Made by a program: the position numbers and the translations under genes. Positions 8,124 to 15,533 of a stretch of DNA of 64,000 nt are shown one piece after another. The stretch's first letter is position 1. The number at the start of each line of letters is the position of its first letter. Source of the stretch: Streptomyces hygroscopicus (GTDB lineage: Bacteria > Actinomycetota > Actinomycetes > Streptomycetales > Streptomycetaceae). Under the pieces are notes generated by a model, which worked only from the letters and a program-made list of their open reading frames with translations, had not been told where the DNA came from and made no database searches. The stretch covers positions 4,216,001-4,280,000 of the forward strand of contig CP018627.1 in assembly GCA_002021875.1 (NCBI GenBank), read 5' to 3'.

Positions 8124-8816
8124 GTGACCGATTCCAGCCCCGCCTCAGCCAGTACCTCCACCGGCCCCCTGAAAGCGGTCAGCCTGCGTGAGCTGGCCCT
8201 GGAGGAGTTGCGCACCCGGATCGTGCTCGGACGGATCGGGCCCGGGGAGGTACGCAGCGTCATCAGCCTCGCCGAGGAGCTCGGGGTGTCCATCACGCCG
8301 GTGCGTGAGGCGGTGATGGATCTGGCCAATCGCGGCATGGTGGAGGTCATCCGCAACCGCGGCTTCAGGGTGCCCGTCCTCAGCGAGCACGACCTGGACG
8401 AGATCTTCCGTATCCGCACGCTGCTGGAGGCGCCGGCGATGGCGGATGTCGTCCAGGTGCTGGACGGGGCGCCGGTGCCGCGGTTCCGGCAGCGCGCGGA
8501 GGAGATCACAGCGGCGGCCAGGGAAGGGGATCTGGCCACCTTTCTGGACAAGGACCGGCAGTTCCACCTCGGCCTGCTGGAGCTGCTGGGCAACGGCCGC
8601 CTGGTGACCATGGTCGCGCAACTGCGCGACCAGGCTCGCATGCAGGGGCTGCAGAAGCTGGCGGAGCAGGGCGAGCTGACCCGGTCCGGCGAAGAACACA
8701 TCGCGCTGGTGGACGCCATCGAGGCAGGGGAGGGCGAGCGCGCGGTGGAGCTGATGCGCAGTCACCTCGCCCACAGCCGCGGCATCTGGGCCGGTCGTAC
8801 GGAATCCGTCGGCTAA
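8124..8816 (+). CDS. GntR-family regulator (FCD subfamily)
   Basis: 230-residue regulator with an N-terminal winged helix (ISLAEELGVSITPVREAVMD) and a C-terminal FCD ligand domain (EIFRIRTLLEAPA, FHLGLLELLGNGRLV, EEHIALVDAIEAG). It starts with GTG 8124. It is divergent from the ornithine-cyclodeaminase-family gene and probably represses it until an amino-acid-like or organic-acid effector binds. A strong hairpin terminator follows the stop. Confidence 0.92.
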   Translation: MTDSSPASASTSTGPLKAVSLRELALEELRTRIVLGRIGPGEVRSVISLAEELGVSITPVREAVMDLANRGMVEVIRNRGFRVPVLSEHDLDEIFRIRTLLEAPAMADVVQVLDGAPVPRFRQRAEEITAAAREGDLATFLDKDRQFHLGLLELLGNGRLVTMVAQLRDQARMQGLQKLAEQGELTRSGEEHIALVDAIEAGEGERAVELMRSHLAHSRGIWAGRTESVG

Positions 8817-8827
8817 GACCTTCGACG

Positions 8828-8864
8828 GTCGGTGCGGGCCCGCACCATACGGGCCCGCACCGAC
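8828..8864 (+). terminator. Hairpin terminator after GntR gene
   Basis: Perfect 15-bp arms (GTCGGTGCGGGCCCG and its complement) with a 7-nt loop, 11 bp after the GntR stop. There is no T-run, as is common in Streptomyces terminators. Confidence 0.75.
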
Positions 8865-8942
8865 GTGTGCCCTGTCGGCTCAGCCGCGGACCGGGCGGGG
8901 AGCGCCGTCACCGGCCTCGCCTGCCTGCCCGCCTGCCCGCCT

Positions 8943-8990
8943 GCCCAGCACGATCTCCGTGTACTCCAGCAGCAGATCCCAGCCGATCAG
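8943..8990 (-). pseudogene. Fragment of an APC-type amino acid permease
   Basis: Sixteen codons on the minus strand read LIGWDLLLEYTEIVLG, closely matching the IGWDLxLEY helix of cationic amino-acid transporters of the APC superfamily. A stop lies a few codons upstream and the downstream frame becomes low-complexity (repeated CTGCCCGC, 8917-8947). This looks like a deletion scar. The assignment rests on one short motif and is tentative. Confidence 0.35.
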
Positions 8991-9046
8991 CCGGCGACCG
9001 GCTCACCCAGGACGGCATAACCGTCGGCGTGGGCCGATCCGGCCGC

Positions 9047-9253
9047 TCCGCCACCACCACCGCCGCCGCACTGCTGCGGATGACCGGCCAGATCGGGACC
9101 GTGGCCCCGGGAGCCTATGCCGACCTGCTGGTCGTCGACGGCAACCCGGCCGAGGACCTCTCCGCCCTGCTCGACCCCGAGCACCGGCTGGCGGGCATCG
9201 TCGCCCGCGGACGCGTGACCAAGAAGCTCACCGGCCCGGAGACCTCCCGATGA
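9047..9253 (+). pseudogene. C-terminal remnant of an imidazolonepropionase-like amidohydrolase
   Basis: The frame encodes the C-terminal beta-sandwich part of a metal-dependent amidohydrolase: TTTAAALLRMTGQIG, then APGAYADLLVVDGNPAEDLS and IVARGRVTKK. The catalytic barrel (HxH, Lys, Asp motifs), normally some 300 residues, is missing, and the sequence before 9047 shows no homology-like pattern. The stop overlaps the next start (ATGA at 9250-9253), so the ancestor formed an operon with the following gene. Interpreted as a 5'-deleted gene. Confidence 0.75.
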
Positions 9254-9625
9254 CGACCCGGCTGCGCTCGTTCCTGCTGCTGCGCCCCGCCCCCGGTCGT
9301 CTGCAGGACACCCTCGACCTGTACCGCGACCGCGGAACCATCGAAGCCGCCTTCCCCTACGGCGTACTGTCGGGCCTGATTCTCGTGCCCGCCACCGACC
9401 CGGAGGACATCATGGTGACCTCGGGTGTGGGCCGACGAGTCCGGCTGCGAGAGCTGGTGCGCGTCCGCCGAGAGGGCCGAGATCCTCGCCGCCCTGAGGC
9501 CATTGCCGGCCGCGGACGACGCGATGACCGGGTGGACCGGCCCGGACACCGGCTCCCCCCACGACGCGTACCGGCCGGGTGTCCTTCTGCGGATCGAGCA
9601 CGAAGCCGTCGCCCACCCGGCCTGA
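9250..9625 (+). pseudogene. Frameshifted small dimeric alpha/beta-barrel (ABM-like) protein
   Basis: The reading starts at ATG 9250 (MTTRLRSFLLLRPAPG), continues to about 9420 (PEDIMVTS) and resumes in the +1 frame from 9425 (VWADESGCESWCASAERAE) to the stop at 9625. Joining the two at the GGG run near 9420-9424 gives one coherent ~124-residue protein resembling antibiotic-biosynthesis-monooxygenase-fold enzymes. One extra G explains the break. It is either a real frameshift in a decaying locus or a sequencing error. The neighbouring truncated amidohydrolase favours decay. Confidence 0.65.
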
Positions 9626-9673
9626 GCAGGGGAGGCTTCGGCCAAGGCTTCCACTACGGCTCGTCGCCTCAGT

Positions 9674-10873
9674 TCAGCTCAGCTCGGCGAGGGCCGTGCG
9701 GACGGCCGCGAGGTCCTGGTCCGAGGCCAGACCCGCGTGGTACAGACGGAGTTCGTCGGCGCCCAGCTCCACCGCGTGGGCCGCGTCCTCGGCCAGTGTC
9801 GCCGGGCTGCCGCCCATCCCCGTCACCACCGTGAAGTTGGCGGCGAGCACGGTCCGTTCGGTCCGGTGCGGGACGAAGGGCGGCAGGACCGCGGAGCGCG
9901 CTGCCTCGCCCCCTGTGCAGGGCAGCACGACCCCGTCGGCCTGGGCCAGCACATCGGCCGGGTCCACGCCGACGTTGGCGCCGAGCCGGTGCGGGGCCGG
10001 GTCGGCGTGCAGCAGAACCCGGAAGTCCGCTTCCGCCACGCTCCTTACGGCGGCCACGGCCTCACCCCGCAGACTGCTGGCGACCCGGTTGCGCCAGGCC
10101 GCGAAGAGCGCGGCGTGGTCAGCGCCGAGCAGCTTCTCGACCTCGGCCCACTCCCCCGCGCGGTCACCACCGTCCGCGGTCGTCTCACCCGTCCACACCG
10201 GCCGCAGGGCGCGCACGACCGCCTGGCGCAGCTCCTCGGCGTCGGCCCCGAGTTCCGCATAGCCCGCGCCGCAGCTCTCGCAGAAGCACAGCGACATCAG
10301 ATACTGGCCGGCGCCGCCCAGCGGCACCCCGCCGATCTTGTCGTGGGCGTGCAGATGGGCGAGCCCGTACCAGCCGCAGGACTCCAGCTCGGTGCCGCGG
10401 GTGCCGGGCCGTACGGCCGCCTCGGCGGCCAGGTCCACCAGATAGCCGCGCACCTCGGGGCGGGCGATGCACGGCGCCCACGGGTAGCGGTCGCCATAGG
10501 CGTTGCGCACGGCGATCCGCGGATGCTCCTCGCCCAGCCGGGTGTTGTGCGCGAGCACCACCCAGGCGTGGACCTCGAGACCCGCGTCGGCCAGCGCCGC
10601 TGCCGCCTCGCCGTACGGGTCGTCGCCCGCCACCCACGACTGCTCGTACGGGCGCAGCTCGCGCCCCTGCCAGCGCTCGGCGTCCGGCGGGTAGAGCACG
10701 GCCGCGTGGCGGGCGGTGACGATGCGGTGGTCGGGGTGGCGCGGGGTCAGGGCCCGGGTGGAGTGGTAGGCGGAGGCCAGCGTCACCTGCTGGACGCCGA
10801 GATCGGCGATGCGGCGCGCGGCGTCCGGGTCTCCGACGACGTCCCAGGGGTAGACGAAGGCGGAGGCTCTCAC
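9674..10873 (-). CDS. Unknown protein coupled to kdgD, possible glycoside-hydrolase-like TIM barrel
   Basis: 399-residue protein I do not recognise confidently. The GTG start at 10873 overlaps the kdgD stop (GTGA), so it is co-translated with kdgD. Visible elements include an early strand/turn pattern (ASAFVYPWDVVGD, IADLGVQQVTLASAYHS), EVHAWVVLAHNTRLGEEHP, APCIARPEVRGYLVDLA, the cysteine cluster CFCESCGAGY near residue 200, and VLLHADPAPHRLGANVGVDP. Alternating beta/alpha segments with a CxCxxC-type patch recall uncharacterised glycoside-hydrolase-like barrels. There is no signal peptide, so it is cytoplasmic. Context suggests a role in uronate or uronide use, such as cleaving a uronide or opening or isomerising a lactone; this is inference. 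Confidence 0.8.
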   Translation of the reverse strand: MRASAFVYPWDVVGDPDAARRIADLGVQQVTLASAYHSTRALTPRHPDHRIVTARHAAVLYPPDAERWQGRELRPYEQSWVAGDDPYGEAAAALADAGLEVHAWVVLAHNTRLGEEHPRIAVRNAYGDRYPWAPCIARPEVRGYLVDLAAEAAVRPGTRGTELESCGWYGLAHLHAHDKIGGVPLGGAGQYLMSLCFCESCGAGYAELGADAEELRQAVVRALRPVWTGETTADGGDRAGEWAEVEKLLGADHAALFAAWRNRVASSLRGEAVAAVRSVAEADFRVLLHADPAPHRLGANVGVDPADVLAQADGVVLPCTGGEAARSAVLPPFVPHRTERTVLAANFTVVTGMGGSPATLAEDAAHAVELGADELRLYHAGLASDQDLAAVRTALAELS

Positions 10874-11817
10874 CTCGCCTCCCCGTCCCCGTCCCCGATC
10901 AGCGCCATACCGCGCTCGATCAGCTCGGCCAGCTCCTTGATGTGGGCGGGGCTGGCCTCGCTGAGCGGCGACCGCACCTCGCCCACGTCCAGCCCGCGCA
11001 GCCGGACGCCCGCCTTGACCAGCGACACCGCATAGCCGCGGCCCTGGTTGCGGAGCTCGACCAGCGGCCGGTAGAAGCCGTCGAGCAGCTTGTTGACGGT
11101 CTCGTCGTCGCCCGTCATGAGCGCCTTGTGGAAGGCGAGGGCGACCTCGGGAACGAAGCAGAAGACGGCGGAGGAGTAGAGCGTCACGCCGATGCCGCGG
11201 TAGGCGAGGCCGGTCAGCTCGGCCGTCGGCAGCCCGTTGAAGTAGCGGAAGTCCTCGTCGGGGGCGCCCTCCCGCACCGCGCTGACGATGCGCTGCATCA
11301 GGTCGAGGTCGCCGAGGCCGTCCTTGAGGCCGATGATGCCGGGCACCTTGGCGAGCCGGGCCACGGACTCCGGGGCCAGGACGGCGTTGTCCCGCTGATA
11401 GACGATGATGTCGAGGTCGGTCGCGCCGGCGAGGGCGCTGTAGTGGCGGATCAGCCCCTCCTGATCGGCCACGACCAGATACGGCGGCATGGCGAGCAGC
11501 CCGTCCGCACCGGCCCGCTCGGCCAGCTTGGCGTACTGGATCGCCAGCGCGGTCCCGTACCCGGCGCCCGCGACCACCGGGACCCGCCCGGCGGACTCCT
11601 CCACGGCGGCCACGACGCAGTCGTGGAACTCCTCCGGCGTCAGGGCATGGAATTCGCCCGTGCCGCAGCACGCGAAGACGGCGCCCGCCCCCGCTTCGAT
11701 CCCGGCGCGGACATGCGCGCGGTAGATCTCCAGGTCCAGGGCGCCATCGGGACCGTAGGCGGTCACGGGGAAGAACAGCAGTCCGTCAAGGCGCTCGGCG
11801 AGTGAAGCTGAGGTCAC
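10870..11817 (-). CDS. kdgD: 5-dehydro-4-deoxyglucarate dehydratase (KdgD)
   Basis: Class I, DapA-fold dehydratase/decarboxylase converting 5-keto-4-deoxyglucarate to alpha-ketoglutarate semialdehyde in the oxidative glucarate/uronate pathway. 315 residues, as expected. The N-terminus (LLFFPVTAYGPDGALDLE), CGTGEFHALTPEEF, IVYQRDNA (Tyr140) and the Schiff-base motif GLKDG (Lys165) match KdgD rather than lysine-pathway DapA. Uronate dehydrogenase is encoded divergently 292 bp away, which supports the role. Glucarate dehydratase and the semialdehyde dehydrogenase, the other steps, are not in the window. Confidence 0.93.
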   Translation of the reverse strand: MTSASLAERLDGLLFFPVTAYGPDGALDLEIYRAHVRAGIEAGAGAVFACCGTGEFHALTPEEFHDCVVAAVEESAGRVPVVAGAGYGTALAIQYAKLAERAGADGLLAMPPYLVVADQEGLIRHYSALAGATDLDIIVYQRDNAVLAPESVARLAKVPGIIGLKDGLGDLDLMQRIVSAVREGAPDEDFRYFNGLPTAELTGLAYRGIGVTLYSSAVFCFVPEVALAFHKALMTGDDETVNKLLDGFYRPLVELRNQGRGYAVSLVKAGVRLRGLDVGEVRSPLSEASPAHIKELAELIERGMALIGDGDGEAR

Positions 11818-12109
11818 GGGCTTCTCCCTGTCGTGTACACCGACCCGCCGTCACCCACCGACGCAGTGTGCACGTTTCTGATCGTCATCTACATTCGTGA
11901 ACATGCTCACCGTAAGGCAGCCACCGGTCACCGGTCAAGGGCGCCAACGGGGTGACACCCCTCACCCGGCGGCGAATTCCGCGGCGCCGCGCCACCCTTG
12001 ACGGCTCCTGCGCCGATCCTTACGGTGGCCATGAATCTGAATCGCATACATGAATAAAAACCACATATAAAAACCCCATACGTGATTCCCCCACGGAGGA
12101 GATCCGCCC
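11818..12109. promoter_or_regulatory. Divergent kdgD/udh promoter region
   Basis: This 292-bp intergenic region separates the two uronate-pathway transcription units. The udh-proximal 60 bp (about 12025-12085) is unusually AT-rich, with ATGAAT at 12030 and 12051 and CACATATAAAAACCCC just before the udh ribosome site (ACGGAGGAG). I find no long inverted repeat and no local regulator gene. Confidence 0.5.
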
Positions 12110-12919
12110 ATGCCCGCTCCCCGCACCGTCCTCCTCACCGGCGCCGCAGGCGGCATGGGCACGTTGATGCGCGAGCTGCTGCCGCCGTACGGATACCAGT
12201 TGCGGCTGCTCGACCAGCTCCCCATCGAGGGCGAGCCGGACGCGATCACCGCGGATCTGTCCGACCGGGACGCCCTGCGCGAGGCCGCGCGGGGCGTCGA
12301 CGCGATCATCCATCTCGCGGGCATCTCCCTGGAAGCCCCATTCGAGAAGATCCTGCGGGCCAATATCGAGGGCACGTACAACATGTACGAGGCGGCCCGC
12401 GAGGCGGGCGTCCGCCGCGTCGTCTTCGCCTCCAGCAACCACGCCGTGGGCTTCACCCCGCGTCCGGTCGGAGACGACCCGCTCATCCCGCTCGACACCC
12501 CGCGCCGCCCCGACACCTTCTACGGGCTGTCGAAGTCGTTCGGCGAGGACCTGGCCTCGTTCTACTGGGACAAGTACGGCATCGAGACGGTCGCCATCCG
12601 CATCGGTTCCTGCTTCCCCGAGCCGACGACGGTCCGCATGCTGTCGATCTGGATGAGCCCGGCGGACGGCGCCCGGCTGCTCCACGCCGCCCTTACGGCG
12701 GAGAACGTGGGCTACACCGCGGTCTACGGCAGCTCGGCCAACACCCGCCTGTGGTGGGACCTCTCCTCGGCCCGCGCCCTGGGTTACGAGCCCCAGGACG
12801 ACTCCGAGCCGTACGCCGCGAAGCTGATCGCCGAACAGGGCGAGCTGGAGCCGGGCAACCCCGACCACGAGAACCTCGGCGGCGCGTTCTGCACCAACCC
12901 GCCCATCTGGCCCCGCTGA
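12110..12919 (+). CDS. udh: Uronate dehydrogenase (Udh)
   Basis: NAD-dependent short-chain dehydrogenase oxidising D-glucuronate or D-galacturonate to the aldarolactone (EC 1.1.1.203). 269 residues, the family length. Motifs: Rossmann glycines LLTGAAGGMG (8-17), HLAGISLEAPFEKIL, ASSNHAVGF (Ser108-109) and the catalytic YGLSK (Tyr138, Lys142), then RIGSCFPEP and the C-terminal signature GGAFCTNPPIWPR. These are close to the Agrobacterium/Pseudomonas Udh patterns and distinguish it from UDP-glucose 4-epimerase. A strong RBS precedes the ATG. It works with kdgD across the divergent promoter. Confidence 0.93.
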   Translation: MPAPRTVLLTGAAGGMGTLMRELLPPYGYQLRLLDQLPIEGEPDAITADLSDRDALREAARGVDAIIHLAGISLEAPFEKILRANIEGTYNMYEAAREAGVRRVVFASSNHAVGFTPRPVGDDPLIPLDTPRRPDTFYGLSKSFGEDLASFYWDKYGIETVAIRIGSCFPEPTTVRMLSIWMSPADGARLLHAALTAENVGYTAVYGSSANTRLWWDLSSARALGYEPQDDSEPYAAKLIAEQGELEPGNPDHENLGGAFCTNPPIWPR

Positions 12920-12990
12920 CACCGCCTGGCGGCCCCGGGCCCACACTCAAAGCCACCTCACCCGGCTCGGCTCACGGATGAGGCGCCCGC

Positions 12991-13719
12991 CTACCCCCTG
13001 GGCAGGTGGAGCGCGGTGATGCCGGTAAGGATGAGATCGATCCCGGCGAGGAACTGCTCGCGGTCGTCGTGCTCGCGCATCTGCTCCGCGACGGCCCGGG
13101 TGAACGGGTAGTCGTCGGGGTCGAGCTCTTGCCACGCCTTCGACGCGGCGTCGAGGAACTCGCCGCGGTCCACGTCGGACCCGAGATCGCGGCCGTTCGC
13201 GGCGTTCTGGCCGGCCGCGCCGAGGATGTAGTGCACCAACGCGGAGGCTGCCGTGAACTGGCTGCCCTCGCTCACACCCAGCGCACGGACCTGTCGGCCG
13301 ACGCTTTCGAGGATCCGCGGCGTCACCGGCCCCCAGGGGCTGCGGGAGAGCTGCGCGGTGAGCTGTGCGGCAAGCCACGGGTGCTCGTCGATCGCGTCGA
13401 ACAGGCCGAGCGCGACGGCGCGGATCTTCTCCTGCGTCGAGTCCGCGGACTCGACGGACTCGGCGGGCTCGGCGGGCTCGGCGGGCTCGATGGTCAGAGC
13501 GGCGGCGACGACGGCGTCGGTCACGGCGTCGAGCAGCTCGCTCTTGTTCGCCACATGCCAATAGATCGCCCCGGGCCCGGTGGCGAGACGTTCGGTCAGC
13601 GCCCGGAACGTCAGCCCGCCCTCACCGGCCGCGTCGAGCAGCTCAACGGCGGCCTCGACGATGCGCTCCCGGGAGAGCGCCTCTGTGCGCCGCTGTGACC
13701 GGCGCGTCCGCGTTGCCAT
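12991..13719 (-). CDS. TetR-family regulator divergent from Tet(X)-like monooxygenase
   Basis: 242-residue regulator. The N-terminal helix-turn-helix reads RIVEAAVELLDAAGEGGLTF then RALTERLATGPGAIYWHVAN, the TetR signature. The C-terminal domain resembles TetR_C ligand pockets (LSRSPWGPVTPRILESVG). An internal low-complexity run EPAEPAEPAESVESADS comes from a GGCGGGCTC micro-repeat at about 13453-13490. The ATG at 13719 is preferred. It is divergent from a flavin monooxygenase with two palindromes between them, the classical repressor/inactivating-enzyme layout. Confidence 0.9.
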   Translation of the reverse strand: MATRTRRSQRRTEALSRERIVEAAVELLDAAGEGGLTFRALTERLATGPGAIYWHVANKSELLDAVTDAVVAAALTIEPAEPAEPAESVESADSTQEKIRAVALGLFDAIDEHPWLAAQLTAQLSRSPWGPVTPRILESVGRQVRALGVSEGSQFTAASALVHYILGAAGQNAANGRDLGSDVDRGEFLDAASKAWQELDPDDYPFTRAVAEQMREHDDREQFLAGIDLILTGITALHLPRG

Positions 13720-13747
13720 GCCGCGATTTTGACATGCCTGGAGCGTT

Positions 13748-13783
13748 GTTCCAACATTGGAACGCCATACCAACTTGGAACGG
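13748..13783. promoter_or_regulatory. Tandem TetR-type operators
   Basis: GTTCCAACATTGGAAC (13748-13763; 7-bp arms, 2-bp spacer) is followed by a related half-degenerate copy, TACCAACTTGGAAC (13768-13781). Both lie between the divergent TetR and monooxygenase genes, the expected repressor binding site for both promoters. Confidence 0.7.
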
Positions 13784-13851
13784 CGTACCAGAGAGGCCGG
13801 TCCGAGGGCGCCCTCACCGGGCGGAGGCGGCCTCGACGCGAAGGAGCCACG

Positions 13852-14994
13852 ATGCGCACTCCCGTCACGATCATCGGCGCCGGACTCGGCGGCCTCACCC
13901 TGGCCCGCGTCCTGCAGGTCCACGGCATCCCGGCCACCGTCTACGAGGCGGAGCCCTCGCCGATGGCTCGCGCACAGGGCGGGATGCTCGACATCCACGA
14001 CTACAACGGCCAACCGGCGCTGCGGGCGGCCGGTCTGATGGACGAGTTCCACGCCATCGTCCTGGAGGGCCGCCAGGCCATGCGGGTCCTCGACCGGGAC
14101 GGGGCCGTCCTGCTCGACAAGGCCGACGACGGCACGGGCGGACGCCCCGAGGTGCAGCGCGGCGAACTGCGGCAGATCCTGCTCGACTCCCTCCCGGCCG
14201 GGACCGTCCGGTGGGGCCACAAGGTCAGCGGCACCCGCGCCCTCGGCGAGGGCCGCCACGAGGTGACCTTCGCCAACGGCAGCACCGTCGCCACCAGCCT
14301 GCTGGTCGGCGCGGACGGCGCATGGTCACGTGTCCGGCCGCTGCTCTCCGACGCCGCACCCGAATACGTCGGCCGGTCGTTCGTCGAGACCTACCTGTTC
14401 GACGCCGAAACCCGGCACCCGGCCGCCGCGAAGGCGGTCGGCGGCGGGTCGATGTTCGCGATCGACCCGAGCGGGAACGGGAAGTGGATCGGGGCTCACC
14501 GGGAGAGCGGCGAGACCCTCCACACCTACCTGGTGCTGCCCATGCCGCTGGACTGGTTCGCCACCATCGACTTCACCGACCCCGCCGCGGCCACCGCGCG
14601 GATAGCGCGGGAGTTGGACGACTGGGCACCGGAGCTCACCACGCTGATCACCGACAGCGACACCGCGCCGGTCCTGCGCCCCCACCACACGCTGCCGGTC
14701 GGGCACCGCTGGGACCGGGTGCCGGGGGTGACCCTGGTCGGCGACGCCGCCCACCTCGCGGCCCCGAACGGCGAAGGCGCCAACCTGGCCATGCAGGACG
14801 GCGCCGAACTCGGCACGGCCCTCGCCGCGCACCCCGACGACATCGAAGCCGCGCTCACCGCATACGAACAGGCCATGTTCCCCCGCAGCGCCGGGGAAGC
14901 CACCGAAGCCGACCGCCTCCACGACCTCATGTCCGGCAAGAACGCGCCCCACACCCTGCTCGCCATGCTGACCGAGGACGAACCGAACTCATGA
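13852..14994 (+). CDS. FAD-dependent monooxygenase, Tet(X)-like
   Basis: 380-residue class A flavin monooxygenase. The FAD Rossmann motif IIGAGLGGLTLARV is at the N-terminus and the second FAD motif GDAAHLAAP starts at residue 297. The segments GGMLDIHDYNGQPALRAAGL, RGELRQILLDSLPAGTVRWG and EQAMFPRSAGEATEA align in spacing with Tet(X) tetracycline-inactivating enzymes, closer than to generic aromatic hydroxylases. Control by a divergent TetR fits a xenobiotic-inactivation role. Activity on tetracyclines is inference; other aromatic polyketide substrates are possible. The ATG has GAAGGAG upstream. Confidence 0.88.
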   Translation: MRTPVTIIGAGLGGLTLARVLQVHGIPATVYEAEPSPMARAQGGMLDIHDYNGQPALRAAGLMDEFHAIVLEGRQAMRVLDRDGAVLLDKADDGTGGRPEVQRGELRQILLDSLPAGTVRWGHKVSGTRALGEGRHEVTFANGSTVATSLLVGADGAWSRVRPLLSDAAPEYVGRSFVETYLFDAETRHPAAAKAVGGGSMFAIDPSGNGKWIGAHRESGETLHTYLVLPMPLDWFATIDFTDPAAATARIARELDDWAPELTTLITDSDTAPVLRPHHTLPVGHRWDRVPGVTLVGDAAHLAAPNGEGANLAMQDGAELGTALAAHPDDIEAALTAYEQAMFPRSAGEATEADRLHDLMSGKNAPHTLLAMLTEDEPNS

Positions 14995-15047
14995 GCCACT
15001 GGCACGAGACGGCGCCGCACCCGACCGAGCCGCTCGGCCCCCGTCGC

Positions 15048-15419
15048 TCAGCCCACCGCCCCGGCCCACTCCTCCACCGTCGTGACCTCGGCCTGGCGGG
15101 GGAACACCTTCTCGATGAGCACCCGGTGGACCTCCTCATCGGAGTCGGCACAACCGTCGGCCAGCACGGTGAGCCGGTAGTCGAGGTCGGCGGCCTGGCG
15201 CAGGGTGGAGAGGACGACGCCACTGGTCGCGATGCCGCTCAGGACGAGATGCGTGATCCCGCGGGCCCGCAGGACCATCTCCAGGTCACTTCCCGCGAAG
15301 GCGCTGACCCGCTTCTTGGTGATCACGGTCTCGTCGGTCCGGGCCGCGATGTCCGGATGGATGGCGGCGTTCGGATCCTCGGGTGTGAAAGCGCCCGCCG
15401 GAAGGGCGCGGAATGACAT
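15048..15419 (-). pseudogene. 5'-truncated isochorismatase-family hydrolase
   Basis: Only the last ~123 residues of a cysteine-hydrolase fold remain: SFRALPAGAFTPEDPNAAIH, VTKKRVSAFAGSDLEM, GITHLVLSGIATSGVVLSTL. The normal first third, with the catalytic Asp (LLVIDMQ), is absent. The frame continues upstream a little (FPHPEVSDRN, a recognisable family segment) to about 15467 without any start codon, then runs into the kinase terminator hairpin. So the gene lost its 5' end. GIATSGVV has Gly at the usual catalytic Cys position, which occurs in some Streptomyces relatives. Translation from ATG 15419 is possible but activity is unlikely. Confidence 0.7.
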
Positions 15420-15449
15420 GTTGCGGTCCGAGACCTCCGGGTGAGGAAA

Positions 15450-15476
15450 GCCGGTTCGCCGCCAGGGCGGACCGGC
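15450..15476 (-). terminator. Terminator after kinase 1
   Basis: Hairpin GCCGGT-T-CGCC / GGCG-G-ACCGGC with a 5-nt loop, 58 bp downstream of the kinase stop. On the minus strand it is followed by TTTCC. It overlaps the point where the truncated isochorismatase reading frame is lost. Confidence 0.65.
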
Positions 15477-15489
15477 TAAACTGAACAGG

Positions 15490-15522
15490 CTGGGCTGTTT
15501 ATCTGAGTCTGGGCTGTTTATC
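15490..15522. promoter_or_regulatory. 14-bp direct repeat
   Basis: CTGGGCTGTTTATC occurs at 15490-15503 and again at 15509-15522, a 19-bp period (about two helical turns). Each copy carries the AT-rich core TGTTTATC in a GC-rich setting. The pattern resembles a direct-repeat operator, but it lies between a kinase stop and a truncated gene and has no obvious client now. Confidence 0.5.
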
Positions 15523-15533
15523 CGGCGGCGGAA

